Shown: positions 20,840-33,908, counted from the stretch's first letter. The stretch: DNA of 64,000 nt from Zanthoxylum bungeanum (GCA_019454045.1 SKCR01023724.1:124001-188000); one strand, 5' to 3'. The notes: generated by a model from the letters alone, not told the origin. A program made the numbers and translations.

Positions 20840-21430
20840 TGTGGGACACAGAAACTGGGCGACACATGCTGTTCTAGGCTCGCGGCCTAGTTGGGAGTAC
20901 GGAGTAGCCCGCGGGGGACTAAACCGGAGAATGATGGAGTCGCCACCCGGTGTGAACCGGGAAAATGAGATTTAAGGCCGCACTCACCTCTCGCAAGAAG
21001 GGAAGACCTCAAACCGTTGGGTTCGGAATGGTCCCTTACTTATGCCACTTGTAATAACATGATTTGTGCAATAATCTAACCAAGGCTAAGCAACATATTT
21101 CCAAGGATGATTTACCCCTAAGTTCGCATGCATATATCAACAAGTTCATCTAAATTTACATGTAACACATATCCGAATTTGCATACAGCCTATTTGCATG
21201 TAATATATGTCTCAATTTGCATACAGATAAATTGACATACGGAAAGCATACAATTTCACATTGGTAGACACAGAAGCGCAAACAAATAACAATCATACAA
21301 GCATGCATATTAAGGAAAGACAATTAAGCTCATGACGGAAATAGATACCTAAAGCGGTACTATAAATGCATAAGGTAAAAAAGGAGACAACTATATGCTA
21401 AAATAGACATGTCGTGATGTGATGAAAAAG

Positions 21431-21800
21431 ACTTAGTGCAGTGGGTGCGGGTTCGTGTAGCGTTCGAGAACGCGTTCGAACGGTAAACAGAAGGTTCGCA
21501 TTCGTATAGCGTTCGAGAACGCGTTCGAACGGAACCAGACCTGATGCATGATGAAACCAAGAAAATGCGTGCACGTTCACGTAGCGTTCGTGAACGCGTT
21601 CGAACGGTAAACAGAAGGTTCGCGTTCGTGTGGCATTTGAAAACGCGTTCGAACGGAACCAGACCTGATGCATGATGAAACTAAGAAAATGCGTGTGCGT
21701 TCGCGTAGCGTTCGAGAACGCGTTCGAACGATAAACAGAAGGTTCGCATTCGTGTGGCGTTCGAGAACACGTTCGAATGGAACCAGACCTGATGCATGCA
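21431..21800. repeat. Tandem array with palindromic ttcgagaacgcgttcgaacg cores
   Basis: Units of about 123 bp. Each contains two versions of cgttcgagaacgcgttcgaa (20 bases, largely self-complementary) alternating with agaccTGATGCATGatgaaa and agaaggttcgc blocks. About three units, the last truncated. The frames it opens on both strands (21398-21859 minus and others) are products of the repeat. Confidence 0.9.
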
Positions 21801-21832
21801 ACACTTACATAAACAAACAAATCCACAATGTA

Positions 21833-22330
21833 GGACCTCACGTATCCGATTGAACTCATCTCGCATCCAATCGAACATACACTATCCGGTGCGGTAAAGC
21901 ATCGTGGTAAAGGATTTTAACCTCTCAAAATAGAGGACATTTAATCGCACTTACTAAGCCCATGCGCAAACAACACAATACATATATAAAGAAGTAAAGA
22001 CAACGATATCGGACTTCGTGTATCTGATTGAACATATCTCACATCCAATCGAATATACATTATCCGGCGCGGCAAAGCATCGTGGTAAAGGATTTTAACC
22101 TCTCAAAATAGAGGACCTTTAATCGCACTTACTAAGCCCATGCGCTTTATCACCAATGCATATAAGAAATAAAAGAAGCAATATCTAACTTCGTATACCC
22201 GATTGAACACATCTTACATTCAACCGAATATACATCAACCGGCGCGGCAAAGCATCGTGGTAAATGGTTTTAACCCCTCAAAATAGGGGACCTTTAATCC
22301 GACTTGCTAAGCCCATGCGCTCGATCACAT
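21833..22330. repeat. Three tandem units of about 177 bp with a conserved small hairpin
   Basis: Units start at 21833, 22011 and 22187. Each holds ccggcgcggcaaagcatcgt or a close variant, then a hairpin (5-bp stem, loop caaaat), then tttaatcgcacttactaagc. The stem is CCTCT/AGAGG in units 1 and 2 (21921-21936, 22099-22114) and CCCCT/AGGGG in unit 3 (22274-22289), a compensatory pair. Confidence 0.9.
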
Positions 22331-23769
22331 CATTATGCGAACGAATAACATGAAGAAATTAAATAACGAATAATAAACACATCAAAACAACAGAAAATGA
22401 AATATGTGTCGTTTACTCAAGTGGTACGTGGAGTTGTATCCCGAGTACAGATCATACTACCGTCCATTCGGAATCGGCTATGAAATTTATGTCCGGGTTT
22501 CCATCCTAAATACCACAAGAGGCGACACATTTTCCATTTTATTCACAGCCACAACATGCATTCACAAATGACTCTCATGCGAATAGAATTCAATAAACAA
22601 TTAAAAGACGAATATAAACTAATGAGAAAGGTGCCCTCAGGTCTAACCTTTTATGTCAACTCTCGGACGTACGGTACACGATCGTCGGAATGGGCTAGCG
22701 CTCCACAACTCCTCTGATTCACTAGTTCACTGCTATAGTTCGTTGTCTCACTGTTTTGAGCCGTCGTTCTCCCTGTTTTGCTGCTATTTTATTACTGTCG
22801 TACTGCTGATTTACTGCTGTATTTTGATCACTGTTGTTGGTGTTTTAGACTCCTGTATTTGCGGTAAAAGGGGCTGCTGTTTAGATTTGATTTTGGCCGC
22901 TGTTTGGGCGTGACTTGGGGGTTGTTTTGGTGAGGTAAATGGGCTGTTTGGGATTACTATTTTTGGTGTTTTGTTGGAGTGGGTGGCTGGTGTTTATGTG
23001 TCTCGGCTGTGTGTTTGATTTGTGAGGGTTGTGTGTGTGAGCTTGGTTGTGTCAATGAGCTTGGGTCTTTTCTTGTGTGAATCAACTATGGTATTTTCTT
23101 GTGTCAATGAACTAGGGGTTTCAAGGGTTGGAATTGGGTTCTTTTTATAGGCAAAGGGGGTAGGGCTAAATCTTGCTTGACAAGGAAAGAGATTTGGCAT
23201 TTAAAGGGGATTTGATTTAGTGTCAAACAAGGAAAACAAAAGATTGAGGGGGGGGGGGACAAGATTTGGTTAATTAGGAAGTTAATATATTTAATTTGTT
23301 TGGATTAGGCATAATATTTGTTAAGTTAGGAATAAGATATATTTGATTGGGAATATAATTGGTTGATTGATTTTAATTAGGCATGATTTCATTTAATGTT
23401 TTATTTAGTTTGGTATATGATTTAATTAATATTTCATTTAATTTGTATATGATTTATTAATATTTTAATGGGCTTTGTGGGCTAATTGGGCTTGGTGTGA
23501 GGCTAGCAGCAAAACCAGAAATACTGACACCGTTCAAACGCCTCTTCGAACGCAACACGAACTCCCGCAATCTGCCTGATGTTCGAACGTAGTAACGAAC
23601 GCAACACGAACGAAAACAGTGAACTTGTGAAATGAACTTGATGACATGTCTATTCTGAATTTCCCCTTCCGACGTCCGTTTCCCGTGACTTCTGTGACTT
23701 AAAAGGTAGTGCCTCCAAATGAGACTCATCATAGGGACTTATATGCAAAAATACAGTGCCTACAGAAGG

Positions 23770-24310
23770 TTATGCTTCTGTCTGAACCTGTGATTCCTCT
23801 ATCGGTCTGTCATCTATAGGTTGGACTTCATCAAGTTCAACCCTACTATGATTACCACTTTCTGCCAAAAATTTTTCTTCAAGAAATTTGGAAAAACGAG
23901 TTACGAACACATTTCGATGCTCGGTTTCATATAATTGATATCCTTAGGAATTCGAAGGATATCCAACAAACCTAACTTTTTGCCCTTGAGGCAAAAGGTT
24001 ATCCTACTGCGTCACATTGACGTTTGCAGGACAGCCCCAAACCCTAATATAATTAAGGTTCGGTTCCTACCAACCATATCTCATATGAAGTAGTATGAAC
24101 AGCTTTAGAAGGAACCCTATTCAACAGATGTGCAGTAGTAAGAAGAGCATACCCCCACTAAAAGTAAGGTAGATCTGTAAAACTCAACATTGATCGGACC
24201 ATATCTAATAAAATCCGATTTCTCCTTTCAGACACTCCATTGTGTTGTGGAGTACCCGAAGGATTATATTGAGCGAGAATCCCATTCACTTTAAGATACT
24301 CGATAAAATC
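23770..24310 (-). pseudogene. Element 3 pol: integrase C-terminal part and linker
   Basis: Read leftward from 24310: a broken segment with LTDLPYF, a stop, then WGYALLTTAHLLNRVPSKAV, FVGYPSNS, a stop, GYQLYETEHRNVFV, FLEEKFLAESGNHSRVELDE and VQPIDDRPIEESQVQTEA. These match the copia integrase C-terminus and the variable linker. Several stops and at least one frameshift are present. It continues beyond solo LTR H at 20839. Confidence 0.75.
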
Positions 24311-24600
24311 ACTACTCATATATTCACCGCCTCGATCTGATCGAAGGCATTTGATGAATTTATCAGTTTACTTTTCTTATTCGTTTCGAAATTCTTTGAA
24401 CTTTTCAAAGGTTTCATCAAATAAACATAACCATACCGTGATAAATCATCGGTAAATATTACAAAGTAAGAAAAATCACAATGAGCAGTGTGACTTATAG
24501 GACCACATACATCACTATGTACGAGCTCCAATAAGTCAGTGGCCCGATGTCCAACTGCAGTAAATGGGGCTTTGTTCATTTTACCCTAAATACCAGATTC
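24311..24600 (-). pseudogene. Element 3 integrase core fragment
   Basis: Reads MNKAPFTAVGHRATDLLELV then HSDVCGP (first catalytic Asp) and YFVIFTDDLSRYGYVYLM. After DLSRYGYVYLMKP the frame degenerates; the expected D-G-GEY region near 24340 is readable only with frame changes. Confidence 0.8.
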
Positions 24601-25300
24601 ACAGGTTGGAAAAAATTTTATGGTTAGATTCTCAATCAAACCACTCTTAACCAAATGGGTTAGGCATCGTACACATATATGACCTAACCACATATGCCAC
24701 AATTCAGTATCAGTTATTTAAGATCTTTTACGTTTATTATCCCCAATTTCATAAACATCTCTAATGGCATGCAAAATATAATGACCTTGCAAATTTGAAC
24801 ATTTGTGTAACAAAACATCATTCATATCATATATATACATAGAATGATTCTTAATATGTACGTGATATTCTTTTGTATCTAATATAAACAGGGATATAAT
24901 ATTTTCTACACAACCAGGCACAAAAACACAATCTGTCAAAATGATGCTGCCTTTGGATAGATGAATCTCGTATTCGCCAATGGCTGTTACAGATAAATAA
25001 TCTCCACTCCCAAAATGCAGTTGCATCTCGCCTGGATTACGCATCATACTGACCCTCAGCCCCTGCAACGAATTACAGATGTGATTCGGACTAGCATAAT
25101 CTAAAACCCATCCAGAACCAATGGCTTCACAAGCCAAAGAGATATCAATGATAGAGAAGATAAACATACTTGATGCGGAGGCTCCCTCCCGTCTGACAGA
25201 AGCTATATAGTCTGGATAGTTGCGTCTCCAATGTCCAATCTTGCCACAGTGGTGGCATTTGTCTTCAACAGTTTTTTTCTTCTTCGATCTGCATGACTTT
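24601..25300 (-). pseudogene. Element 3 protease, pre-integrase and zinc knuckle
   Basis: Reading leftward from 25290: the zinc knuckle KCHHCGKIGHWRRNYPDY, where the last cysteine of CX2CX4HX4C is replaced by tyrosine. Then the protease motif WVLDYASPNHIC, which keeps the catalytic Asp but has lost the following T/S-G. Then GEYEIHLSKGSIILTDCVFV and ENIISLFILD, the usual context before the GAG-pre-integrase region. Protease would release gag and the pol enzymes from the polyprotein. Confidence 0.8.
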
Positions 25301-25304
25301 TCAA

Positions 25305-26044
25305 CCTTTCATTTAGGAGGAACACCAGAGCTAGTCTTATTTGCCTTTTTCTTCATTTTCTCACTCGATCTCGTAGATTGAGAAGAAGAAGAACTAGGCA
25401 AAGAGGACTTCGAGATGAGTGTCGGCACACCCTTCTTGATGTCCTCCTCATAAATCTGAAGCATCCTATGCAACTGACTGTAGGAAACAAAAAATACCAT
25501 GCATGTTGAAGTTCATAATGATCTGGGAATATGCAGGTGGGAGTGAGCCAAGAATCAAATTCCTGCCCAATGTCTCATTTAGCTAAATGTCAAACTTTCG
25601 AAGCTGCTCAATGAGATCCATCATGTGCAGGACATGTGGACTCACTGGCTTGCCATCAGCTAAACGAGCGTGGAATAATTCCATGGAGATTATATACACC
25701 AGGGTCTGCACCTGGTTTAGAAATAGCTCTCGAAGCTGAGTTATGATACTGAAGGAGTCAAACATATCAACATATTGCCTCTTTAGATCAGAAGACATAG
25801 TACAGAGAATGAGTGACCTGACTCTCAGATCATCATCTCTCTATTTCTAAAATGTCTATCTCTCTTCATGTGTCGACTCCGGAGCAATATCCAATGGTAC
25901 TGGATTATCCAACACATAACCCAACTTTTCCGATCTCAAGACTATCTTAAGATCTAATTCCGATTCACTAAAGTTCTCAGGACTAGTCAGTTTGTTCGCG
26001 TCCAAGACACGTGCAAAAGGATTATAAGTAGTAGCTGTCATCAC
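25305..26044 (-). pseudogene. Element 3 gag, broken
   Basis: The start ATG is at 26044 (MMTATTYNPFARVLDANKL), followed by a copia gag pattern (LDLKIVLRSEKLGYVLDNPV). The middle part 25798-25583 reads MSSDLKRQYVDMFDSFSIIT and HARLADGKPVSPHVLHMMDL, the expected gag helix-rich core. The C-terminal part 25500-25309 is Ser/Lys-rich before the zinc knuckle. At least two stops and frameshifts are present. Confidence 0.8.
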
Positions 26045-26258
26045 AAAACTTTACAAAAGAAATATGAGTTAGCAGATAAAAGTAATTTCATCAATATCAC
26101 AAAACATTCAACATATAATGGATTTTTAATAATAAGATGCCCTCCCACTATTTTACATAAATTGATAATCCCCAAACAAAATACGAGAATTCAATAATTA
26201 AATTAAATTCTATAGCAGGAAGTAGACCTCACAAATATATTTGAACACACTGCTTTGG

Positions 26259-28259
26259 TGTTGGAGATTCTAAGCATCCTAAGATCAATAAACAATCATG
26301 AAACATAAGTGAATACATTCGAGGAGTTACGGAATACTCACATCGATCGGTGAGACGCTTTGACGAACAAAACTTCAAGTTTCTGCTCCTCAGCACGGCA
26401 GTTCACTGTCCAAGCTCACTGGTTCGGCTTTCAATCAACAAGAAACCAAGCTCCAAGCTTCGTCATTTGATTCCCGGCTCATGGGTGGACTTCCTTATCA
26501 CCTTCGCATGTCTCTCGGAGTGCTAGCTCTCTTGATTTTTACCACAAAAACCATGCACTTGCTTCCCTCATTCACTGTTTTGGGGAACCAGAAACCAGAA
26601 AATACACAGCCCTTTGGGCGTGAGAAAGATGAAGAGAATGGAGAGAGAAGAGTTAAATGTGTTAAGTGTTTTGGTATTCAATTTCTAAAATCATATACCA
26701 ATTTTGGTTCCAAAAGTCAAGGCAATTAATGCCCACAAATGCCAACCACACACATCACTCAATCACAAGTTGTCAAGTCACATCACTCAAAGTGACAAGT
26801 GATTTGACGTTTGATGCGACTAATGATTTGACGCTTGATTTGACTTGCGTGCCGCACTCGCATTCGAAATGAGAATGCGCTCGCAAATAATCTCGGGCTT
26901 GGGTTCGCTAATTCCAAATTAACAAATTTTCCGTTGCGACGTAATTAAATGAATACGCCTAGTGAAATCACTATTCACGTCGCTAACGAATTAATTCTAA
27001 ATTAACTCGTTCGCCCGAATTAAAATCTAATTTTAATTCCGCGTTGAAATCCAATTTCGTTTAATATATCAAATATATTAATTAATCGATTAATTCCAAA
27101 TTAATCGTTATCTCTCTTTAATTGATATTTTATCCCAGATAAAATATCTCCGCAATTAATCCCAGATTAATTTTCTCTCTCATCTTATTAATCCCAGATT
27201 AATTAAAGTGCGAGTCATATGTCATCGGTGAATCTTCGGGAAGCGACCCATGAGATCCCCGGATATGTTGGCAGTAAATTCGGTCGTCGGACTATCCGAA
27301 CACGTAAGTACCTCGTACTACGTTTATACCGAATTACAAGACAAGGTTGGCTTCTAGCAAAGCACCATGCCTACCCAATTCTCCGGAAATATCCTTACAG
27401 GAATAAAGGATCTATATCAGGCGTAGTATACGTAGTATTGCGTATTTCTGTCCAGTATCGGATGATCACATGCAAGGCCTGGGGCTGGTACAGTGTCTGC
27501 CCCGTACGAAGCATATATCGGATTACGAGCAACTAGTCCCTTTAATATCGGATAATCATGACCAAGTCATATTATCCCGACGGTTGCAACCTTTTTAGAA
27601 AACCAATTATGTATCCATGCGCGATCATCATCTCCATATGACTGGAGTGACACTTCCGTCCTGACATCACACCCAACACACTACGATTCTCAATATACCC
27701 AGCATTGGCGTACATAGAATCTGTTAAAGCCCTGGACGACCGCAACCAAAGTATATTGATTGTCGCAAGCATTAGCGGTGCAAGTTTCAGGTTAAGACCA
27801 AATACTCCTACCCTGATTTCGGACTTCCATGGACACATAGTCATACTACCAATGGAATTTCGAGGGGGTCTATCCAGAGCAAAGCTGTTTCCCGTACCAT
27901 CGGTAAAACACAACCTCATATTACACTTGCATGAGTATCCTATGCCCAAATATATGAGAACTATGATGTGTGCCCTCACAACGCGCACAAGTGTAATACT
28001 AGTCTTTTACGCATTCATCGATGTCCAATCTCGATAATGCTCTGACTAGGGATATTTAATGATTTATCCTTCGTGGATTGATACTGTCTCATATCATTCT
28101 CAATCCAGGAACAAATCACAGGGACCTCCTATCATTTATATATCTAGGTGATCTAATCACAAATGATAAGAGTGCAATCTCCTTTGTCCCATAGTTAATT
28201 TGTACAACAACACCGTGATTTGTACAAATAGTGACGCTATGGGTCATAATTGTCCAACA
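26259..28259 (-). repeat. 3' LTR of element 2
   Basis: tgttggagattctaagc (26259) to ataattgtccaaca (28259). By eye it matches the right LTR closely along its full length, most differences being single-base indels in the first 250 bp. It contains a hairpin array at 26987-27204. Open frames at 26481, 27219, 27572 and 27705 are LTR noise, several with counterparts at the same place in the other LTR. Confidence 0.9.
26987..27204. repeat. Hairpin array, left LTR of element 2
   Basis: About eight short inverted repeats with three-base loops cta, cta, cca, caa, cca, cca, cca, cca. Stems are related but not identical to those of element 1. The last ones (tttaatcccagattaa-type units near 27151 and 27187) are not in element 1. 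Confidence 0.8.
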
Positions 28260-28274
28260 ATCTCCCACTTGGCC

Positions 28275-31200
28275 TATAGCCAGTCACTCGAGTGTCTTAC
28301 ACCCAAACTATGTACGGTTGGCTCAAACTGCTGAGGAAAGGCTTTCGTCAGCGGATTTGCATGATTATCATCTGATGCGATTTATTCGATCATCACATTG
28401 CCACAATGTATGATCCGAACGAATCAGATGAATATCGAAGTATATATCTGGATCGTTGATGAGACCATTAATTCTTTAGCCTGTGCTCAAGCCTAGCTCA
28501 GCTGCTAACAAAATTATATCTAATCTAATTAGATTTATTATCGACCCAAATGGTTTCTATTGCCGCTTCAGCTGCAGCAATAACCCTCATTTGTTGTTTA
28601 TTCGGCAACAGTATCTTGCTTGGAAGATTTCCAGCTCACTGTTCGTTATTCAAATTGTATAGTACCGTTTGCGACTTTTAGTCGTCTTATCGGTTTAGGA
28701 AACTTGCAGTAGTGATCCCAGTCACTTCAAGTTCTCCTTCTCCATAGACTAAGACAATATCCTTAGATCTCTAAGACACTAAAGGATATTCTTAACTTCA
28801 ATCCAGTGACTATCACTCAGATTGGCCTGTTTGTGAATCCATATGCTCAAAGCGTATGAGACACCAGGTCGAGTACATTTTTCAATGTACGAGTTCTCAG
28901 AGAGTTTTTCTCGAAAGTTAAGCTTTCACCGATTATTATTTGGGAATATCATTTCCAAGAAATGACATATATTATCATTATTGTATAGGAAGGATTGTCA
29001 GTGCGCTCCCACTAACCCCTTATATACACAAGAATCTTTTCGTTTTGAATTAAATCATAAACTATTATGATTACATCAAAACGATAATTCCAAGAACCTA
29101 TGCTTGCTTCAATCCAAACATGGATCGAATAACCCGCAAACCTTGTTTGCTAGTTTTGGTACGATAAAATCGACAGGATGTTGTAAACATCCTCCAAAAG
29201 GTTTCCTTTTCAGGAAAGCGATTTTCCCGTAAAGCTGTCATATTTCATAAATGAAACACGCAGCTTCAGCAAGCATTATCCAAATGGATTTACCGTGGCA
29301 ACAGGTAAAAGGTTGAATCGTAATCAACACAATATTGATAACAATACCTTTCCGCTAAAAGCCTAGCTTTATACGTTGGTATGTTGCCTTCCATGTATAT
29401 CTTCCTTGAAGACTTATATAGTACCAATAGGCACAATGCCTTGTGGTAGATCAACTAGTATCCAAACTTGTTGATATATATGGAATCCATTTCGGACTCA
29501 TGACACTTTATCATAGTTAGGGAGTCGATACCTTGTATCACTTCCTCATACGTAGTCAGTTGGTATGCCTCAAAAGATGGCATGTTATGAGGTGAGATCA
29601 GAAACCCACCCCAGGTTGTTTTCTGACTCTCTCCGACATACGCGGTTCTTGTGTATTCGAAGATTATGGTAATAGTTTCATCCTTGATGAACTATTTGTG
29701 TTCCATTAGGATTCGGTGCCTTGAACAGTATTACTCCGATTTTCATCGAGTTTTACCATCCTCCCACTTACCACTGCATATCGGTATTCCTCTTAGGAAA
29801 ACCGCATGGTGAGCAACAATCTAATTGTTCTCATGTGAGTTGTATAAGTACTATACTTATGTATCCCTATGATAACCTACAATTGACACTTATCCAATTT
29901 GGGTTTTAGTTTGGTATCATCCAAACGTATGCCTGGCATTCCAAATTATCAGGAATGAGAAACCCGGCTTCTTTCCCTTTCATATCTAATATGATATCTA
30001 TCAAACGGATATTTATGGAACCTTATTCTAAATAAATATTGCACTGTTTATTTTTATCCGTTGAAGGAAATGGTAGCTCAGAGCAACTCATGATTAACCT
30101 TATCATGTCCAACAAAATTCGGTTACTCTGTTCGGACACACCGTCAAAATGACGTGTTCCGGGAGGAGTCCTCATTTGAAAGAATACTTTACTCTTTCAA
30201 GTATATTAGAAACTTATTGCTTAAGTATTTTCCATTACGGTCTTACCGTGACGGTTTAATACTTTAGCCGATCTGTTTGTCTATTTCGTGTCGAAACTTA
30301 AAAGTTTCTGATTTGTGTTCTTCAAAAGAAACACATAACCATAACGCGATGCCACATCCGTAAAGGTCACAAAATATTCATATCCACATCTAGCCTAGCT
30401 AGACATGGGCCCATTTGCTTCACTATGAACTAGGGCTAACAGATCGGTGGCATTTACACTTTTACCAAGTAAATAGTGTTATAGGCACATTGCCCAATAA
30501 ACTAGATTCGTAGACTTTATTTGAATAGAATCAAATCAGTCCGAGTACCCACTCTTCAAAAGTGCGGATATACGATTCTTGTTTAATTGTGTCCCATACT
30601 ACAATGCCACAATATGTTTCATCTGATCAAATCAGTTTGTCATAATATACGTTTGAGATATTATTTATATTCAAAATATAAATAATGTTATTCACATCTA
30701 ATGTGTTTATCTCAATATCATCTTTAAAAAATAAAACACTTTAGTGTTCTAGAATATAAAGGTTCACCCGCAACGGGTTAAACACTGATATAGAGATAAT
30801 GTTTCTAGTCAAACTAGTTACATTATAACAGTTTCCTAATCCTGCTCATAGCAGATTCTGAAACCACATATATATTTATGTACCACACTAAGTATTTAAA
30901 ATCCAATTTCAATACTAGTAGTGAACATAATCTTGACAAACATATTTGAAGTCAGAGCCTTGCTCGTCTTCAATTCCTTCTTGTCTGCTTGGTCCAAATC
31001 ACGGCAGTCACAGCGCTCCGCGATCCCGTTTGCCACAATAAGCAGACAGTTGGGATATGTCTTTTATCTTCCCAGAAGATTATAATGATTTTGCCTTTGC
31101 CCTTTTCATATTCCAGTAGCCTTTGGCCAAGCCTAGGGTTTCTGGAATATCGAAGTAAGGTGCGCCTTGCGCTACTTGCCTATTACAAATTTTGACTTTG

Positions 31201-31600
31201 TCTTCTTGAGAATAGTCATTAACTCTCCAAGAGTTATTTATTGCAATTTAGTACTTCTAAAATCTAAGCATAGATTTATGAAGATCCTTCAATTTCATCA
31301 TCATACTTTAAGGATCTAATCCTTAGTTCTGATTCAGAAATTAAGGAGTCTACTGCGGTAAGTATAATGGATTAAGCACTTAAGTTATCATCACATAAAT
31401 CTTCCAAAGATTATTCTCGACTATTTGCTTAACTCCGGGCTTAGGCATAATATGTTATTTTAGCAAATAAAGTAACTTATTAGTTTCCAAGACCATCCCG
31501 AAATTATTCCCAATTTGAAAATTAAACCATTTAAATACATTTTCCCCAGGATTATGTTTTAAATGTCAATCTTTCAATTTTTATCTTGATTTTAATAGTC
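28275..31600 (-). pseudogene. Element 2 gag-pol, heavily eroded
   Basis: Colinear at the nucleotide level with element 1: RNase H near 28275-28860, RT about 28860-29580, integrase about 29690-30430, protease/pre-integrase about 30430-30900, gag about 30940-31590. Recognisable shared blocks include gccagtcactcgagtg, caagttctccttctccatag, cgctcccactaac and ccgggaggagtcc. Small indels occur every few tens of bases, so no frame exceeds about 60 codons. Not translatable. Confidence 0.8.
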
Positions 31601-33908
31601 CAACTATTTAATCAACGATTTCGGTACTATTTATTATAATGATTACAATAGTCCAACTATTTAATCAACTATAATTTAATAGATTAAAATCAATTATATT
31701 GATTACTATAATCCAATTATAAAATCAACTATAAATGAATAGTTTGAATATAGTCCAACTATTTTTAAAACAACGTTTAAATATTAGTCCAACTAACATT
31801 TAATTTATTTAACGAATGATATTGTTTGAGCGCGTATGGCAAGTAATTAAACGAATATTGCAAATTCAATTCTTGCCTCCACTATTTTTCGGCGAGCCTC
31901 TAACCCTCTGTCGAGTACTCAGGAAACCGTGTTTCCTAGTGGGCTAGGATCCCGTTAAATATCACACAATCTTGACTTTGGCCAACAAATTGTATGATAA
32001 TTAACTAGGTAGATCTCTAAGATCGATTGGATCCAATCCAATTCCTAGATCTGGTAGGGGGACATCCAAGTCCGAAACATATATCTTATATATGCCAATA
32101 CATCCAATGTATTACCTAACCTTTTTCCTCTAAAATCAACTAAGCCTTGGCTTTGGCACAACAAACATAGTGATCCCAGTTAAGCGCGACCCATTGACCA
32201 TGGAAAGCTTCGTAATCAATGTCGATGGACAAGAAGTGGTCTTGACTTTGGCCAACAAACCACAACTTGGACAAGACACTGATATGGAACAAAGTTCTCG
32301 TGATTCAAACACATCCTCGACGGACAAAGGCCTTGACTTTGGCCAACAAGCCAATGCCAGTCTCGGATCTTGAGTGAGAATCACTCAATGGAAGGAAAGA
32401 CGCTTAATATTTTGCGAGGGTTTTTCGAGTGCAAATTAGCAACCAATTTATTATCTTTGTTAAGGTCTCATCATCATACACCTTTAAACATGCATTCTAA
32501 ACACATAATAAAGCGCATATGAATAAAATAATAATGATATGCGGATGGATACTTTACACAATGATCCTAGATCAAATCTCTCCCTTTCTCTCTCCCGCTA
32601 GCACATGTATTACTTCTACCCGTTACACTACACTTCTAAAGAAACCTCATTTACATTGAGGGGAATAGGTGAGAAGAGAATACAAAGAATATGGAGGTAT
32701 AAGGCTGGACACGCAGGTCCAATTAATAAATCAAATTTATTACAACAATTTCTAAAATGTCCCACTCATCTAATATCCATCTGATATACATTATTCATGC
32801 ATCGCAACCATGTATTCACACAAGCATGTTATCAATCAATCTAATCAAATTAATTAATCTGATAATTAGTGATCATCCAATGTTCAAACAACGATTTGAT
32901 TTTGCTCGAGTCAAACTCGTTTTGCGAATAAGTACTTAAAGTACGAATTCTCGAATTAAATTAAACTACATAATTAAATCCAATTCAATTTGTATTTAAT
33001 TCTAATTCATTATTTAATCTCAAATTAAATACTACATTTTATTAACGAACCTTTACGACTTAAATTCCAAATTTAATCGTTACGGGTCTCAAAACCCGAT
33101 TAACGTCCAACGTCAATTTAATTAAAGTCCCATGGGCTTTTAATTAATTTCTTGAGGCGTGGACTTTTGGTCAACTGGGTCAAACCGAATAACCAAAATC
33201 CAATCCGGGAGTTACCCCATAAGCCTAGAAATCAATCTTGGCCCATTAGGCCCAATTAAACTTTAAAAGTCCATTTGTCGCATTTGGGCTTTATGGAAGC
33301 GGTTTTGGGCCCAATTGGATCCTATCCAATTTGCCTTAACCCAACTTGGTACAACCAACCCAATAAGCCCAATTACAACATAACAAGCCCAATAATCCAA
33401 TTTAAGGCCCAATTAACTAAATTACTAAAATCCAATTTTACAATTTAATTAATCAAAGTGCATTAACATAATTAATCACCCAAATCATTATTTCCAAAAC
33501 ACAAATTAGGCTAATTAATCATGCTCATCTACATCAATTAGTGTCCAACACAAATTAATCAAAAATCAAACCCATCATGCTCATAATGTCTCGACAAAGG
33601 AAGGATTTTTACATCAAATTTGAATTCAATCCAATTAAATTCAATTCAATATTAAATCAACATTCCCAATTGATTTCCAACACATCCAATGATCAAAAAT
33701 CAAAAATCACCAAGACAAATAAGGCTCAACCATTCGACAATGCCAAATTTTTTGGGCAAATTTGTTTCAAACAATTTTTAATCAAATTGATCCAATCAAT
33801 CATCAATTAAAACACATTCAAGCATACTAATTAATCCAATTTCATTAATCATGCTCAAAATCAAGTTTACCCAATTTTAAGCCCTAAATCAATTTCATGT
33901 TTTTCCTT
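31601..33908 (-). other. 5' leader of element 2
   Basis: Non-coding; parallels the leader of element 1. Holds four CTTTGGC words (31976, 32151, 32246, 32336), the block ctctaaccctctgtcgagta and a run of GGCCCA or GCCCAATT words at about 33170-33420. An open frame at 32170-32373 is created by the repeat and is not conserved. Confidence 0.75.

Larger units (their letters stand above)
20840..23764 (-). repeat. Solo LTR H (2.9 kb)
   Basis: Bounded by tgtggg (20840) and cctaca (23764) and flanked by a perfect 5-bp duplication gaagg (20835-20839 and 23765-23769). On the minus strand it begins TGTAGGCACTGTATTTTTGC and has a TATA-like TATAAAAA at 23149-23142. No PBS or internal region is present, so it is a solo LTR. 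It contains two tandem arrays (21431-21800, 21833-22330) and a gagtcgccacccggtg block near 20939-20954 typical of some plant gypsy LTRs. Family not certain. Open frames such as 22653-22913 are noise. Confidence 0.8.

Noticed and set aside
21398..21859. 153-codon open frame and overlapping frames
   Set aside because: Created by tandem repeats open on both strands; the repeated peptide reflects the DNA array.
21431..22330. CRISPR-like repeat-spacer array
   Set aside because: Units are tandem, diverged and unevenly sized, inside a plant LTR; there is no repeat-spacer pattern and no cas genes.
22653..22913. 86-codon hydrophobic open frame
   Set aside because: It lies in solo LTR H in simple ctgctgtttt-rich sequence, with no conserved motif or gene structure.
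27705..28037. 110-codon open frame, with a counterpart at 35383-35724
   Set aside because: It occurs at the same place in both LTRs of element 2 on the antisense strand, and duplication of the LTR explains the apparent conservation.
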